Source: Temnopleurus reevesii (lineage: Eukaryota > Echinodermata > Echinoidea > Temnopleuroida > Temnopleuridae). Taken from it: a stretch of 24,773 nt of DNA. Below the pieces are notes generated by a model that searched no databases, had not been told where the DNA came from, and was given only the letters and a program-made list of their open reading frames with translations. Made by a program: the position numbers and the translations under genes. Positions 1-10,221 of this stretch are shown piece by piece. Positions within the stretch are counted from its first letter, which is position 1; each line of letters starts with the position of its first letter. Where the stretch lies: contig BQKZ01005832.1 of NCBI GenBank assembly GCA_036244855.1, forward strand, positions 2,352 to 27,124, in the 5' to 3' direction.

Positions 1-1293
1 AGGTTTTTAAAATCCAAATTTTTGCCCCCCCAACCCCCCCCCCCCCCCCCCCCACGGTGTGGACATTACGAATAGATTATTTGCTATAAAAGGGTTACGT
101 GACATGTTGTAAATCATTTTACGGGATGATCCTAAACTATTTACGCATGTGCCAAAACGTGTGAGAAATTTAATCAATGAATCATCATTGAAGACAGGGT
201 GCAGGAGAGAATGTATGTCTGCAACAAGTTCCTACCAGTTAGAAAATCTGTCGATTTTGGTAATCCGTCTAAATCAACATCAAAGAATCTGATCCTAATA
301 AAATTTGTCGTGTTTCTAAGAAATTACAAATTTAGAAAGATTTCCCAGGAGACATTTGAAATAATCCCAACACTTCAGAATGATTGTCTGCCTCCATATA
401 TTGTTATCATTGTTATGTTGGATGTAAATATCGAAAATAATTCTTAGACGGTTTAGGGTATTAGAATAATCAAAACCAGCACTTACAAGTGCTTTGACAG
501 AGGACACGTTTAAAGTACTAATTTTATTGCCGTTATAGTGTTTTCTGAGAAGGGTTAAATGGATTTACACATGTGAACTTTTTGTTCATTCCCTATACGA
601 GCATTTTAGTTGTTAAAAGAGCACTTCAGTTTTTTGAGTGAAATCATGGTATCTTACCAAGATATGAACACACTTAAAATATCTAAAGATACAAATTATT
701 ACATATATTACTAAATCGATATGCTAATAAACAGTTTAAACAATTTTGCATTGTTCATAAGAGCTTATGCAAGGGTGCACAGGGCTCCAATATATAAACT
801 TTATCATTAATGGCATAATTGCCAATAACCTAAGGATAACTTCAGAGGTATGCTTGTCGCTGATTGGCTCTTTATCGTGTTACGATGGGAGTTACCAGTA
901 ATAACAAAGTTATCATCAATAATGAACTTTGTAACAGCGCCCGGGTGTTAAATTTGTATACATTCTAAAGGAGTTTTGAAATCAACACCCTCTTGCAGTG
1001 ATGCGAATATCCGTTGACGTGAACAATCTCAACCAACTTAAGTCCACAACGTCACAGATATGCTAATGTATGGGACGATTCAAGATCATTGCGTTAGTTG
1101 ATCAGAGGTTTCAAGCAAAAATCATATTGTTATGGGCGGGTCATTATATATTTCAGACATAAAAAGAGTGCTTCAAATATTCTATGTGGCATTCAGGAAT
1201 AATAAGATCGTGTTTGGACGGTTTGGACGGTTGCCGTGTGTTCTTATCATGTATTTTACTTATTTCGTTAAATTAATCATCTTTCATCCATCC
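1..1293. other. Non-coding stretch, no gene seen
   Basis: AT-rich sequence with frequent stops in all frames. The only notable items are the C-tract at 25-53 and a small imperfect inverted repeat near 914-943 (ACAAAGTT ... AACTTTGT). The short ORFs here lack convincing splice sites or coding signal. Confidence 0.6.
25..53. repeat. Poly-C tract (C7-AA-C20)
   Basis: Seven C, two A, then twenty C in a row. Simple homopolymer repeat. A second long C-run (18 C) lies at 9913-9930. Length is unreliable in sequencing. Confidence 0.9.
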
Positions 1294-1343
1294 TGTGGGC
1301 AATGGCAAGGGGCTGCCTATGGCCCAACAAGAAAACATTCATA

Positions 1344-1519
1344 GGGGGTGTTGCTCAAAAGTTGCAATTGATCGCAAGTTGCAGTTGATCGGAATGCGCC
1401 AATCAAAATCATTGTTTCATGCGCGTCTTGTTGAATGCGCATATCGCGCGCGAATGAAAATACGCGTTACAATTTGTAAAGTTGCAGTTGATCTGCAGTC
1501 GATTTTGAGCAACAGCCAC
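1344..1519. mobile_element. MITE-like element with 17-bp terminal inverted repeats
   Basis: The left end GGGGGTGTTGCTCAAAA and the reverse complement of the right end, GTGGCTGTTGCTCAAAA, match at 15 of 17 bases. It is flanked by ATA on both sides (1341-1343 and 1520-1522), and the uninterrupted spacer next to copy C reads TTCATAGACACTT, which is the empty-site structure expected of an insertion. The 176-bp interior is non-coding, with three related words (GTTGCARTTGATC) and a CG-rich centre. A 3-bp target duplication and G-rich ends would fit a Harbinger-type MITE, but the target is not the usual TWA, so family assignment is tentative. Confidence 0.65.
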
Positions 1520-1531
1520 ATAGACACTTAC

Positions 1532-1622
1532 TCTGGTTCATGTTCATCATGCTCATCAAGCCCGTGGAAGCCGTTGCATTCGGGCTCCCCAACATGTACC
1601 ATGTTGAATAGCGTTGACTTAG
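1532..1622 (-). CDS. Alternative exon A, last copy in transcript order
   Basis: 91 bp from acceptor TCCCCCTCTTTGAG|CT to donor GTAAGTGTC: two bases, 29 codons, two bases, phase 1 in and 2 out like exons D and E. It begins KSTLFNMVHVGE and ends PECNGFHGLDEHDEHEP. In the 17 codons from PECNG to the end, its five differences from exon E are all third-position, four of them synonymous and one E/D. The acceptor is GAG rather than CAG. The MITE-like element begins only 12 bases past the exon end, inside the downstream intron. Confidence 0.5.
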
Positions 1623-1696
1623 CTCAAAGAGGGGGACGCGCAAGGGGCCGCCGATGCCCCCCCCCCCCTAAAAAAAACCCCAACAAAGCCACTTAC

Positions 1697-1769
1697 TCTG
1701 GTTCATGCTCATTATGCTCATCCAGCCCGTGGAGACCGTTGCACTCCGGTTCCATCCCGACATGTACCC
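1697..1769 (-). CDS. Alternative exon B, copy of exon E
   Basis: From the acceptor CTACCCGACAG at 1770-1772 to donor GTAAGTGGC the block is 73 bp: two bases, 23 codons, two bases, again phase 1 in and phase 2 out. It encodes VHVGMEPECNGLHGLDEHNEHEP, closest to exon E in the middle segment. An alternative acceptor CTAAG|T upstream would give 90 bp and phase 2 in, so the true 5' end is not settled. Two first-position changes (F to L, D to N) separate it from E. The following intron toward copy A is about 74 nt and includes a run of T followed by G on the minus strand. Confidence 0.45.
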
Positions 1770-1855
1770 CTGTCGGGTAGCGTAGACTTAGATCAAGAAT
1801 GGGGGCTGGAAGGGGCTTCCGATGGCCCAACAGGAAAAAATTCATAGACACTTAC

Positions 1856-1941
1856 TCTGGTTCATGCTTATCATGCTCATCAAGCCCGTGGATACCATTG
1901 CATTCTAACTCCCCATGCTTCGGCATATACCATGTATACCC
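1856..1941 (-). pseudogene. Exon copy C, out of phase with the others
   Basis: It keeps the GTAAGTG donor and the ECNGIHGLDEHDKHEP core, but the middle segment has diverged and carries an insertion. From the CAG acceptor (CCCTCCCGACAG) the ECNG frame starts in phase 0 (86 bp), unlike the phase 1 of copies A, B, D and E. The upstream TTGAG|CT site gives a different frame from the ECNG frame. It therefore looks like a decayed or differently used copy. Substitutions include first-position changes (ATC for TTC, AAG for GAG), consistent with relaxed constraint. Confidence 0.4.
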
Positions 1942-2016
1942 CTGTCGGGAGGGTAAATTTAGCTCAATGAGGGGGTGGGGGATGCGCAACAAGAACAAAA
2001 AATCAGAGACACTTAC

Positions 2017-2080
2017 TCTGGTTCGTGTTCATCATGCTCATCCAGCCCATGGAAGCCATTGCACTCGGGTGTAGATTTAG
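2017..2080 (-). CDS. Alternative exon D, short copy of exon E
   Basis: 64 bp between an acceptor (GCCCCATTTTGGAG|CT) and donor GTAAGTGTC: two bases, 20 codons, two bases, the same phase 1-in/2-out as exon E. It encodes KST followed by PECNGFHGLDEHDEHEP. Compared with exon A, the eight differing codons (AAA/AAG, TCT/TCA, ACA/ACG, GAG/GAA, AAT/AAC, CAT/CAC, CTG/CTT, CAC/CAT) are all third-position and synonymous. Copy D lacks the middle segment present in A, B and E by an in-frame deletion. It is separated from exon E by a 65-nt intron. GAG is an uncommon acceptor end, so use of this site is not certain. Confidence 0.5.
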
Positions 2081-2145
2081 CTCCAAAATGGGGCAACAAG
2101 GGGCCGCCAATCCCCCCGAAAAGTAACATTAGAAACCCCACTTAC

Positions 2146-2314
2146 TCTGGTTCATGCTCATCATGATCATCAAGCCCGTGGAAGCCGTTACACTCCGGCT
2201 CCATCCCGACATGTACCCCTGTCGGGTAGCGTAGACTCAGTTCCAGAGTCCCCATGTTCTGTTGATCCGATAGCGTGGAGTGTGGACGGTTCGGGGTGTT
2301 CACAAAATTATACG
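2146..2314 (-). CDS. Internal coding exon E of an unidentified gene, founder of the cluster
   Basis: Read on the minus strand, a strong acceptor (CTATTTTTTCCTTGCAG) ends at 2315, followed by 169 bp open in one frame and a strong donor (CCAGA|GTAAGTGGG). Two leading bases complete a codon, 55 full codons follow, and two bases are left over: phase 1 in, phase 2 out. The peptide starts YNFVNTPNRPHSTLSDQQ and ends in an acidic, histidine-rich stretch (PECNGFHGLDDHDEHEP) with a single cysteine. No transmembrane segment is visible. I do not recognise the family; the flanking exons are outside the window or not detectable. The acid/His-rich end might bind metal, but that is speculation. The ambiguous base at 2345 lies in the intron near the branch-point region. 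Confidence 0.62.
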
Positions 2315-2349
2315 CTGCAAGGAAAAAATAGAGAATATCAAAATNTTTA

Positions 2350-4429
2350 ACCTGTCAGTGATGAGTAGTTTAATGTGCATTGCGTAACATTGGGATGCAT
2401 CATGAACGTACATAATCTTTAAATCAGAGCTGTTGGGGGAAGCTTGAAGGGTAGGGGAGAGAGTACCCGGAACGGTAGCTTACATTTTTGGTAGATGTAT
2501 GAAAATGCATAAAAGTGAGAAAGTTAGTGCGTTTGCATATACATGCATATCCCATCTCGCCCCTTCTCATTTTAGTAGAATGTTGTTGTACTCCCCCTCC
2601 CCAAACGGAACATGAAAATCCCTGTAATTTTAGGGTGGTGTTGATTCCATGCTGTGCCATACTTCCGATGCTATGTAGAAATATTATATACTGTTTCTAA
2701 AGTTCGAGTTCGAACCAAAAACACATTTTTCGACAGGTGACTCTCCGATATATGCTTGTGCACGAACAAAAAAAAAGTTTTTTTTTCGGATGCAAAATAA
2801 GTAAAGCGACTTAAAAACGTATTTGGCAAATAGACATGGACTTTATATTGTAAAAGGGATAACATTATCATCGAAAAAAAAACATTATTACGATAAAGGA
2901 GATAGATCAAAGACAGATAGAAAAGGATAGTATTACGGTGACTGTGTCTTTGTTTGAGAGCGTGTGAATGTGCATGTGCATGTATGTGTGGCAGAGAGAG
3001 GAAAAGAGGGAGAAATAGAGAGTTAGATGAATAATGACTTCAGATATCAAACAAATCTGTGAGCAGAGAGAGAACGGGAGACAGGGCAAGCATGACAAGG
3101 AAGAGTAACACTCATGACAGGTCCGGTCAAAAGTGCAAGATAGAAAATAAGACTTCTTTCAATATATGACAAGGTCAAGAGTACCATAAATTATACAAGA
3201 AAAGGTCAAAATATGAATAAGGCTGTCCAGGAGCATCAACGGCACAAACAGCGTATGAGCGATAGTTTGATCCGCAATATTAATCCAGTCGTCAGCATGA
3301 CGATTTAGCAAGATTTAGAATGACTTTAAGCACAAGTTCACCTTTCCTAGGATAAGCTAAAGCTAAAACATCCATCCTTCCTTACGATATGATTCCACTG
3401 TTCAGAGCACCTTCTCCTATGATCCCAGATGCCAGGATTCAAAGGCCTTGACCATGCTATGCAAAGTCACAATAGGGTCGTACCGAATCCGAGCTACAGA
3501 ATGCAAAGAAACTATCAAAGAGCACTCTCTATGGCATTCTCGTTCAGGCCAACCGGATCATGACTCAAGACCATTGCTTTCCATCACGACCCGTATTTTA
3601 CGAGCTGAATTCGAGTCGAATAAACTAAGATACTGTGCAACCAAAATATAGCCCATTTACGTCATCATTTCGAGAGTGACGTCGCCATATCCTCAAAGTG
3701 GCATTTGCCTCTTGGTAGCTCTCATGAGGTAGGGCCGTGACAGGTTCGAATTGTCAAGGGAAATCACTGTACGCAGTTTCCCAGTGACAATCAGGACAAA
3801 CAGAGGGGTAGATACGTCAGAGCTGCGCATATATACCATGCAAAACGTCCTGGAAATAGCCAATGCAAGGTTATCTTCGGTCCTACCTCCATGGCAATAA
3901 GAGATAATTGTGATTACAACGCGAGTGACTAAAGTTGATCAAATGTTATATTAAACATAGGATATTGTACTTGTGGACGATTCAAGTTTGGCATCTAGAA
4001 TAGGAAAAATATATGCAGGTATAGGTTGTTTTTATATAGGCCTCCATCCTTGAAGATTTCCCTGCAAATAAAGTTCTTAATTACCTTAAACTACTACTTT
4101 GCAACTCATTTAAGGTTCTTGATCAGGGAAAAGGAGCCTTTTTAGAACCTTTTGTTTTCGAGGCTGCAAAATAGGCACAAACGGTTTCCAATTGGCATCA
4201 TAATCATGAAGAGTGAACAAAACAAGCTCTAACAACCAAATCCTTCTCAGGAGGAACTGCACCCAAACATATCATAATATAGATATATTTGGTTTGTTTC
4301 CTCCTTTCCTACATTCTCAGCAAATTGTTCCTACACAGTATCTTCTTACCGTGTGTGTTAGGGTTCGACATTATTCGTTAAGAGCCACTTTGCAGCATTT
4401 TCGCTTCTTTATCGGACTTTGCAAGTTTA
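2350..4429. other. No gene seen; low-complexity purine-rich and AT-rich sequence
   Basis: 2930-3100 is GA-rich with TGTG/CATG runs. 3240-3900 is slightly richer in GC but all frames are broken, and the open stretch at 3448-3651 lacks splice sites. No convincing exon was found on either strand. Confidence 0.55.
3700..3757 (+). repeat. Degenerate tRNA-like segment, possible old SINE head
   Basis: The segment contains a B-box-like GGTTCGAATTG (3743-3753) set in a well-formed T-arm: stem GACAG/TTGTC around loop GTTCGAA. The A-box side is poor and no clean anticodon arm or acceptor stem forms, so it is not a functional tRNA. It may be an old tRNA-derived SINE fragment. Confidence 0.3.
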
Positions 4430-4620
4430 TTGTCAAGTCATTGTTGGGAATAGTGGTCCCTATGACTTCCAAAGAGATCTCAATAATCATAAATGCATCT
4501 AGCTAAAACAACGACAAAGTAAAAGTCAACCAAAGGGCATAAATCCTTGTCAGATTATTGCTTGTGATAACCCCCGTCACAATGGAGACACTTGACAAAC
4601 CTGACGAAATGAGTTCATTT
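4430..4620 (+). repeat. Dispersed repeat copy with CCCGTCACAATGGAGACACTT core
   Basis: The core lies at 4573-4593. It is preceded by TCAATAATCATAAATGCATC, which recurs in the next copy and, reverse complemented, in the 10.2-11.4 kb array. The copy is direct-repeated about 400 bp downstream (4833-5030). No coding potential is maintained across copies. Confidence 0.65.
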
Positions 4621-4832
4621 GTTTTTGTTTTCTCTTCCCCAATTTAATTGTGACTTGAGTTTTTATGGGCTAATGAATTAATACACATGTATCGCTTCTT
4701 TATTTATTAATTGCGGGAATTGTATCTATATCTACAAATGATGAATGGGTACAAAACGGTTTCTACGGTATACACCTTTTTGCTAAGATCATCTAAACCA
4801 CCTTCATACTAGCATCATTCACCGTTATCACA

Positions 4833-5030
4833 TTGTTCCCAGGAATAGCAGTCTTTATGATTTGCGAGTGGATCCCATGAACAATAATGCATCTAATTAA
4901 AACAACCGACACCAAAGAAATGTCAACCTGTTGCACTTATAAATTACTATATAAGTCAATCATCGCATATGAGAATCCCTGCCATAATGGAGACGCTTTA
5001 AGAATGCTGAAGAAGTTGTAAAGTATTCAC
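4833..5030 (+). repeat. Second direct copy of the dispersed repeat
   Basis: It shares with 4430-4620 the order: CATTGTT..GGAATAG, ACAATAATGCATCTA, AAAACAAC, GTCAACC, then the core CCCTGCCATAATGGAGACGCTT at 4977-4998. Divergence is moderate, with small indels. Confidence 0.6.
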
Positions 5031-7300
5031 TTATCATTGTGGTATGAAGGAATTGCTAAAAAAAAAAAATCACCCACTCTAATGGCGCAAATGGGTGAAT
5101 TCGTATGATCTCCCAGGAAAATAAGAGAGAACGTGGCAAAGTTTTACCAGGGAATGTGTTGCTTTCCATCCCACTCAAAGGGAGCTAAAATTCAGTCAAG
5201 AACATTTTCAGTATAGGCTCAATTTGTTTTCAATGCCCTAGTCTATACAAGAAAAGAACTATAGAAATATATCAAGATGTAGGATATATTTAGATAATTA
5301 TGACCATGAACTCTGCACCTCACCAAAGTAAATAGAAAAAAATGAAAATAAAAAGGAAACGTTTATGCCTTACTCATCGGAGCGAAAAGCTATGTGCCAG
5401 AAATATATTCTAAAATAAGCCGGATGAGACTACGAGTGAAGATCCACGTATGACATTGATGGCTGAAAGAATTAATTGAAAATGAAGTAGCTGTTGGGTT
5501 ATGTCATGTGTAATGAACGGGTCGTGAATGTGTCATGACACCAACTTTGACATGATTAAACTAATGTGCACTGCTAAAGAATCCATACAATTTCAGCAAA
5601 TTCTGATAGCGGAAGACATCTGCAAAAAAATACAGACTGCCAATTATTCCAACAATAATTGACTCGCGTAAGAGACATTGTCTGTTCAGCAATCAAGTAC
5701 ATTTGAAAACCCATTTGAAGAAAAAAATGCAGAAATATGGAGAAACGACATTTGGTTGAACCTAATACGTGCGTACGTTTATCACCTGCCAAATGCATTC
5801 AACGCTAGTCAAGCGTCTGCAGTTTGTATTTTGCGCTCCCATAGCGTTTTCCAAATATCATGAACGCTGCGTAAACGCAAAAATGTGACGGAGTATATTG
5901 GTGAGAGAAAAAAAAAACACCTTCAAACAAAGACACAACACAAAATAGTGGTCAAACTTCCTCAAATGTTTTGAGAAGTCTGGTATTGCTGTATCCGGTG
6001 GCTTTAAGTATTAAAAAAGTAAGAATATTTACTTCATTATTTTTGTCGGTGTCGGCACAATTTACGCAAAAATAAATCAAAAATTAAAGATAATGTACAA
6101 TATTATCACATGCATGTACCAGGTTCATCTTGCGTTGCCAATTTACATTGCCCCCAAATCACACCCTTTCCGCTCCGTGTATAACACCAGATTAAATCGC
6201 ATCCATACTTGGCACCATGTGATTTCAAACGTATTCATACTCTACAAAACCTTTCTTAAATCTGACATTTCCGATTTGAACGAATGGATTATGATCCATA
6301 GATCATGTATATCCGGATAACATAATTAACCATCGACTACTACTTTCTTTAATGTCAAGAGTTTTCTCTTTGTTCCGGAAACAGATGTCAGACAAAGAAT
6401 TATTTTACATGAAGATTTTACCCTTTCATCTGTTAATGTATAGGGTGACTGCATGTGATGTTTATATCCTCCATAGAGGAAGTGGGCTTCTTTGTTTCAA
6501 AATGTACACTGATAATCCGGATACCGGTATATGAATTAATTCCACATCTATTCTTAGACATATGAGGATATTTAATTGTTGCGGACATTCAAATCTAAAA
6601 TTATGCAAAGACCGTGCAAAAAAATTTACACTTTAGTGATATTCAATGTTGAAATCGACTTCATACGAATTTCATCGACCTTCAACTGTAAATTTGTGAT
6701 AAAGGTATAAATAAGTGTTGAATTGATTAAAACATTATTCATCCATAATGAATTGCATTATGTGTATATAAGTTCATGTTATTCCTTTATCAATTCAGCA
6801 TATCAGAACCTCAAATGGGAAAACATTTTTTAAACCCGACGCTCTTTTGAGGGGACATAAATATTATCATGATAAACCGCATGTGCACAATGCGAAATGA
6901 TAGTAATCGATGAGTGATTTTGTTAATTTATGTGTTGGTATGATAATAAAAATTTGCATTTGATAGTAGTAAGAGCAATTATAATAATAACAACAAAAAG
7001 AGTTACAGAATGAGAAATAAAAAAAAGATAAAAAGAAGATGAAGAAGATTAAGAAAACGTAATAAAAATTGTTACTAGGTGTTGCTGTCTCGTGATTCGA
7101 TTGGTTTAGGTTTGCCAGGATGTTAATGTTGCTAGGAAACGGGTGATGTAATCAAGGTAGATGTAATTACCCCTTGTTTAACCCCAGACTTTTCCGCTGG
7201 CTGCAACACGAGGCAAAGCACTCGGATGCTCTCGACGGAAATAGCCCATACAAACGGCTTTACAAAAGACTAATCCGATAAGTTGTCATAATCTATTTAT
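5031..7300. other. No gene seen; AT-rich
   Basis: Scattered short ORFs only. A weak acceptor-plus-ORF at 5601-5667 and a 36-nt exon-like piece near 5374 (minus) were considered and not supported. 7000-7060 is an A/G-rich low-complexity run (AATAATAAT, AAGAAGATGAAGAAG). Confidence 0.5.
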
Positions 7301-7359
7301 AGCTCATACAAAACTTCACATGACAAGAGGAGGGGTCTGCCATCAACTTTATTTTCCAG

Positions 7360-7592
7360 GTGAATTTTGGGGTACTGAATTTCACTTTGCCACAAATACC
7401 CGTGTAGTCAAACTGCAGACCACAGTTTATTGTATGAATTATAATATAGCTAATGTTTATGAATGCATTATACACAACTACGACTTAGAGACCCAACCAC
7501 AAAGAGCCCCGATTCAACACGATCCATCACGATTCTTTGTCATTATTTACCATGTCGAGTCCTGGACAAAGATTTGTGTCGAGTCGTGTTAA
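7360..7592 (+). CDS. Weak candidate terminal exon
   Basis: A good acceptor (CAACTTTATTTTCCAG) ends at 7359 and is followed by two bases and 76 open codons to a TAA at 7590-7592. The peptide begins EFWGTEFHFATNTRVVKLQ and has no recognised domain. The ORF length is within chance for this window, no upstream exon was found, and no clear poly(A) signal follows closely. Listed because the acceptor and reading frame coincide. Confidence 0.2.
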
Positions 7593-7707
7593 ACTGGGTC
7601 TTCTATATGAATTGGGCCTTACCACCAAATTTAGTCTAGTGTGCACTTTTAAATGTAACAACTAGGTTCTAGGGCATAACCTATGATTATGCCATAACAT
7701 ACATTTT

Positions 7708-8060
7708 AATCCTAATGTAAGAAGGTGTCATTAAATCATGAACATGATGAATGAACAGTATATCCACATATTTGCCCGGCCTAAAATAATGTTTACCCAA
7801 TCATAAAATAGGAAATAAGTGGTTCTAGCGATGCTCCAGGGTGTAAATCTTAGCCCCAATGTTACACTTCTTCGTCAAATCATGAATTTTGGCCTAAAGT
7901 AACGTTTATCCAATTATAAAATAGGAAATCGGTGGTTCTAACGATGCTCTAGTGTATAATCCTAACCCCAATGTTACACTTCTTCGTTAAATCATGAATT
8001 CAGACCTAAAGTAAAGTTAACCCAATAATAGATTAGGAAATCAATGAGTATGCTTTGGGC
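7708..8060 (+). repeat. Tandem repeat, period about 113 bp
   Basis: Two nearly complete units start at 7778 and 7891, and a partial third at 8003 (spacings 113 and 112 bp). A further partial unit lies at 7708-7745. Shared words include AAAATAGGAAAT, GGTTCTA.CGATGCTC, CCCCAATGTTACACTTCTTCGT and AAATCATGAATT. Non-coding. Confidence 0.85.
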
Positions 8061-8466
8061 AGATATGTTCGCCCATTTTTCATTTCCACGCTGATTCTAA
8101 GGCACGTGGGGTTTTCCCCTTGAGACAAGTAACATGCTAACACCGACCGGTATTAACTAATTAGCCGTACTGACCCTACGAGTAAGAACATGGTTCGTTA
8201 AGGTGGCTCACTGGTGGCTGACGAATGGAACTTATTACTTATCTGTAGACAATGTTAATTTCCAGATTGTCAGATCCTATGGAAAATGTCCGTCTAGATA
8301 TAGTATTCCTTCAATATAATGGTTATTGTATAAGCAGTTATCGTATAATCTAAAGGGTTGATCGTGTAATGTAATGTAAATAAATCATTATTTCATCACA
8401 CGCAGAGCATTAATTAAAAAAAAAATATTTAATAATCATTTCAAAATGTTTTTTTTTTATTTACAG

Positions 8467-8527
8467 GTTCAAGGTGTCCAAAAGCATCTGGAGTTTTCAT
8501 TCGTTGACATATAAGCTTTTTCAATAG
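8467..8527 (+). CDS. Weak candidate short terminal exon
   Basis: This follows one of the strongest acceptors on the plus strand (a T-run then ATTTACAG ending at 8466). One base then 19 codons to TAG gives FKVSKSIWSFHSLTYKLFQ. The frame is short and another frame is also open for 15 codons, so coding is unproven. No upstream exon identified. Confidence 0.2.
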
Positions 8528-9553
8528 AACGAGAATGCATATTGTGAATGACATATTCTGCTTCATGATAACAAGAACAAACATTTGCATTCTAAAATGA
8601 ATAATTTCGTGCAAATGAAGCAACTTATCATTACATGTATGTATTTAAGTGATCTTAAGGAATCAACATCCTTGCTTTCATTTGGAATAAAAGGGTACTT
8701 CAGGTGATTATTAATAATTATATTATAGATCAGTTTATTATGGTGTTGCTAATCGCATTTTAAGATTAGCTGCCTTTTAAATTTAATTTAATCTTTAATT
8801 GCTATATAGTTATATCAATAAAATATGGGGGCTGTAAAAGTTTGTAGACATATTAACTATGTCACGACGTCACAATTGTTTCAATATCTATTTCTGATCG
8901 AGTATGATTTTAATCAGTATCATATGTGTCGACTACGCTTTAATTGCAGTTGTAATCATCATGATAAAAGTTGACTGTGAGAGAAAAATGTCTTTCCACT
9001 TAATGCAACAAAATACGTTCGCATTTATATGCATGCTAAATGTATCTATTTACATTATTCTGGAAATCGCGGAAATGAAATTTAGTTGAAAGGCCATCGG
9101 TTTACTTTCGAACTTTTATCTCTGCCACGAATACAGGAATACTGTAATATGGTCCAATTTTTGGTAATCACTAATTAATTTTGGATCAAGCCATGTAGAC
9201 TTTGGGTATCTGAAGTGATCCGGAAAAACAATCTTCATAAAAATCAAATTTTCAGTGGACTGACTGTCAATTTAGATTAAAGATTTCCGCGCCACACGCC
9301 AAGACACACTAAATACACATAATTTACGTCATAAAAAGGTCTCGGAAAAAAAATTACTCAAGAGAAAAACCAGATCAAAATAAAGCCACGTGCATCCATC
9401 TAAACGTTCATAGGCAGGAATTACAAAACCTAAGCACATACAATTAAAACGCACGGTATTGTGCGGCTCCTGAAAATCAAGAAATTTAGTTCTGTCACAC
9501 AGTTAACAAAAATTAAGAATTTACCTTCAGCCCGCTAAGGTCATCAAAGCAAC
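8528..9553. other. No gene seen
   Basis: AT-rich sequence. A T-rich minus-strand acceptor near 9347 leads into only about 20 codons before a stop and was not accepted. Confidence 0.5.
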
Positions 9554-9733
9554 ATGGATCTTGATCGAGTCCTACTCCAAGTTAAACGTCCTCACTGTCA
9601 CAACCCCGACAAAGAATCGACAGAAAAATGTACCAAAATGTTTCCTACAATGATCACTTTCATTGGGAGCCGAGAGCCTAGCAGACACGCTGATCCCCTA
9701 ACCCTCTGCGCATTTACAAAGGAAGGGGGCACG
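9554..9733 (+). CDS. Weak candidate first coding exon in a GC-richer island
   Basis: An ATG in good context (AACATGG) opens 130 codons (to 9946) beginning MDLDRVLLQVKRPHCHNPDK. A plausible donor (GGCACG|GTAAGG) lies after 9733, so the exon may end there; the remainder runs into the poly-C tract as polyproline. Local GC is higher than the surroundings. A competing frame from the TTTACCTTCAG acceptor just upstream is also open for about 40 codons, so the call is ambiguous. No family recognised. Confidence 0.22.
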
Positions 9734-9912
9734 GTAAGGTATCAAAGGGGCCTCTTCTCGTCGGAGCAACAGACAGGGGGAATAAGTATACCTTCCACTA
9801 GATCGGCTGTGAGAAAGGTTTCCCTACTGATAGAGCGAACGGGGGGAATTAAGTTGAGCTCACATCCGCATAGATTTCACCCTGCATACCCGTACAGCTC
9901 GACATCATTCTG

Positions 9913-9930
9913 CCCCCCCCCCCCCCCCCC
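9913..9930. repeat. Poly-C tract (18 C)
   Basis: Uninterrupted run of 18 C bases, followed by ATTACCCC. Confidence 0.9.
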
Positions 9931-10221
9931 ATTACCCCTAGAGTGAAAGACAGACGGGAAGGGGGTATTTCTGACCTTAGTGACTAGGGCTTCCGTGTGA
10001 TTTGACTAGTCTCTATCGGCAGTCCCAGTTTTATTTACTCCAAGAGATGACACTGTCAAATAGAATTATCTTTCGCAACAAGCATGATATGTTGGCAAAA
10101 TTGATATGATGAAATATTTTACAATTAGACACTGAAGTAAAACTCACATAGAACAAAAATGCTTTCTCGCAAAGCTAGTTTTATACTATCTGTTTATTAT
10201 CAACGATTTCCTCATAGATTA

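Larger units (their letters stand above)
1295..2314 (-). repeat. Tandem exon-plus-spacer array, five copies plus a spacer remnant
   Basis: A unit of roughly 130-165 bp recurs with exon-like blocks ending (minus strand) at 2146, 2017, 1856, 1697 and 1532. Each block is followed by GTAAGTG. The spacers are also related: the plus-strand words GGCCCAACA and AAGGGGC recur at 1295-1343, 1806-1846 and elsewhere, so exon and intron were duplicated together. The piece at 1295-1343 is a sixth spacer without an exon. Only copy E at the transcript-upstream end has the long 5' extension and a textbook acceptor; the others are shorter. Confidence 0.85.

Noticed and set aside
1295..2166. Plus-strand ORFs (161, 91 and 63 codons) rich in SGSCSSCSSSPW repeats
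   Set aside because: These are antisense shadows of the minus-strand exon cluster. The splice sites and the third-position pattern fit the minus strand only.
3448..3651. Plus ORF of 67 codons in a GC-richer patch
   Set aside because: No splice support and chance length.
5574..5863. ORFs on both strands near 5.6-5.9 kb
   Set aside because: Chance length; the acceptor ATACAATTTCAG is weak and the frame ends after 21 codons.
9544..9660. Alternative frame after TTTACCTTCAG (PAKVIKATWILIESYSKLNV)
   Set aside because: Only about 40 codons, and it conflicts with the longer ATG frame in the same place; no linked exon.
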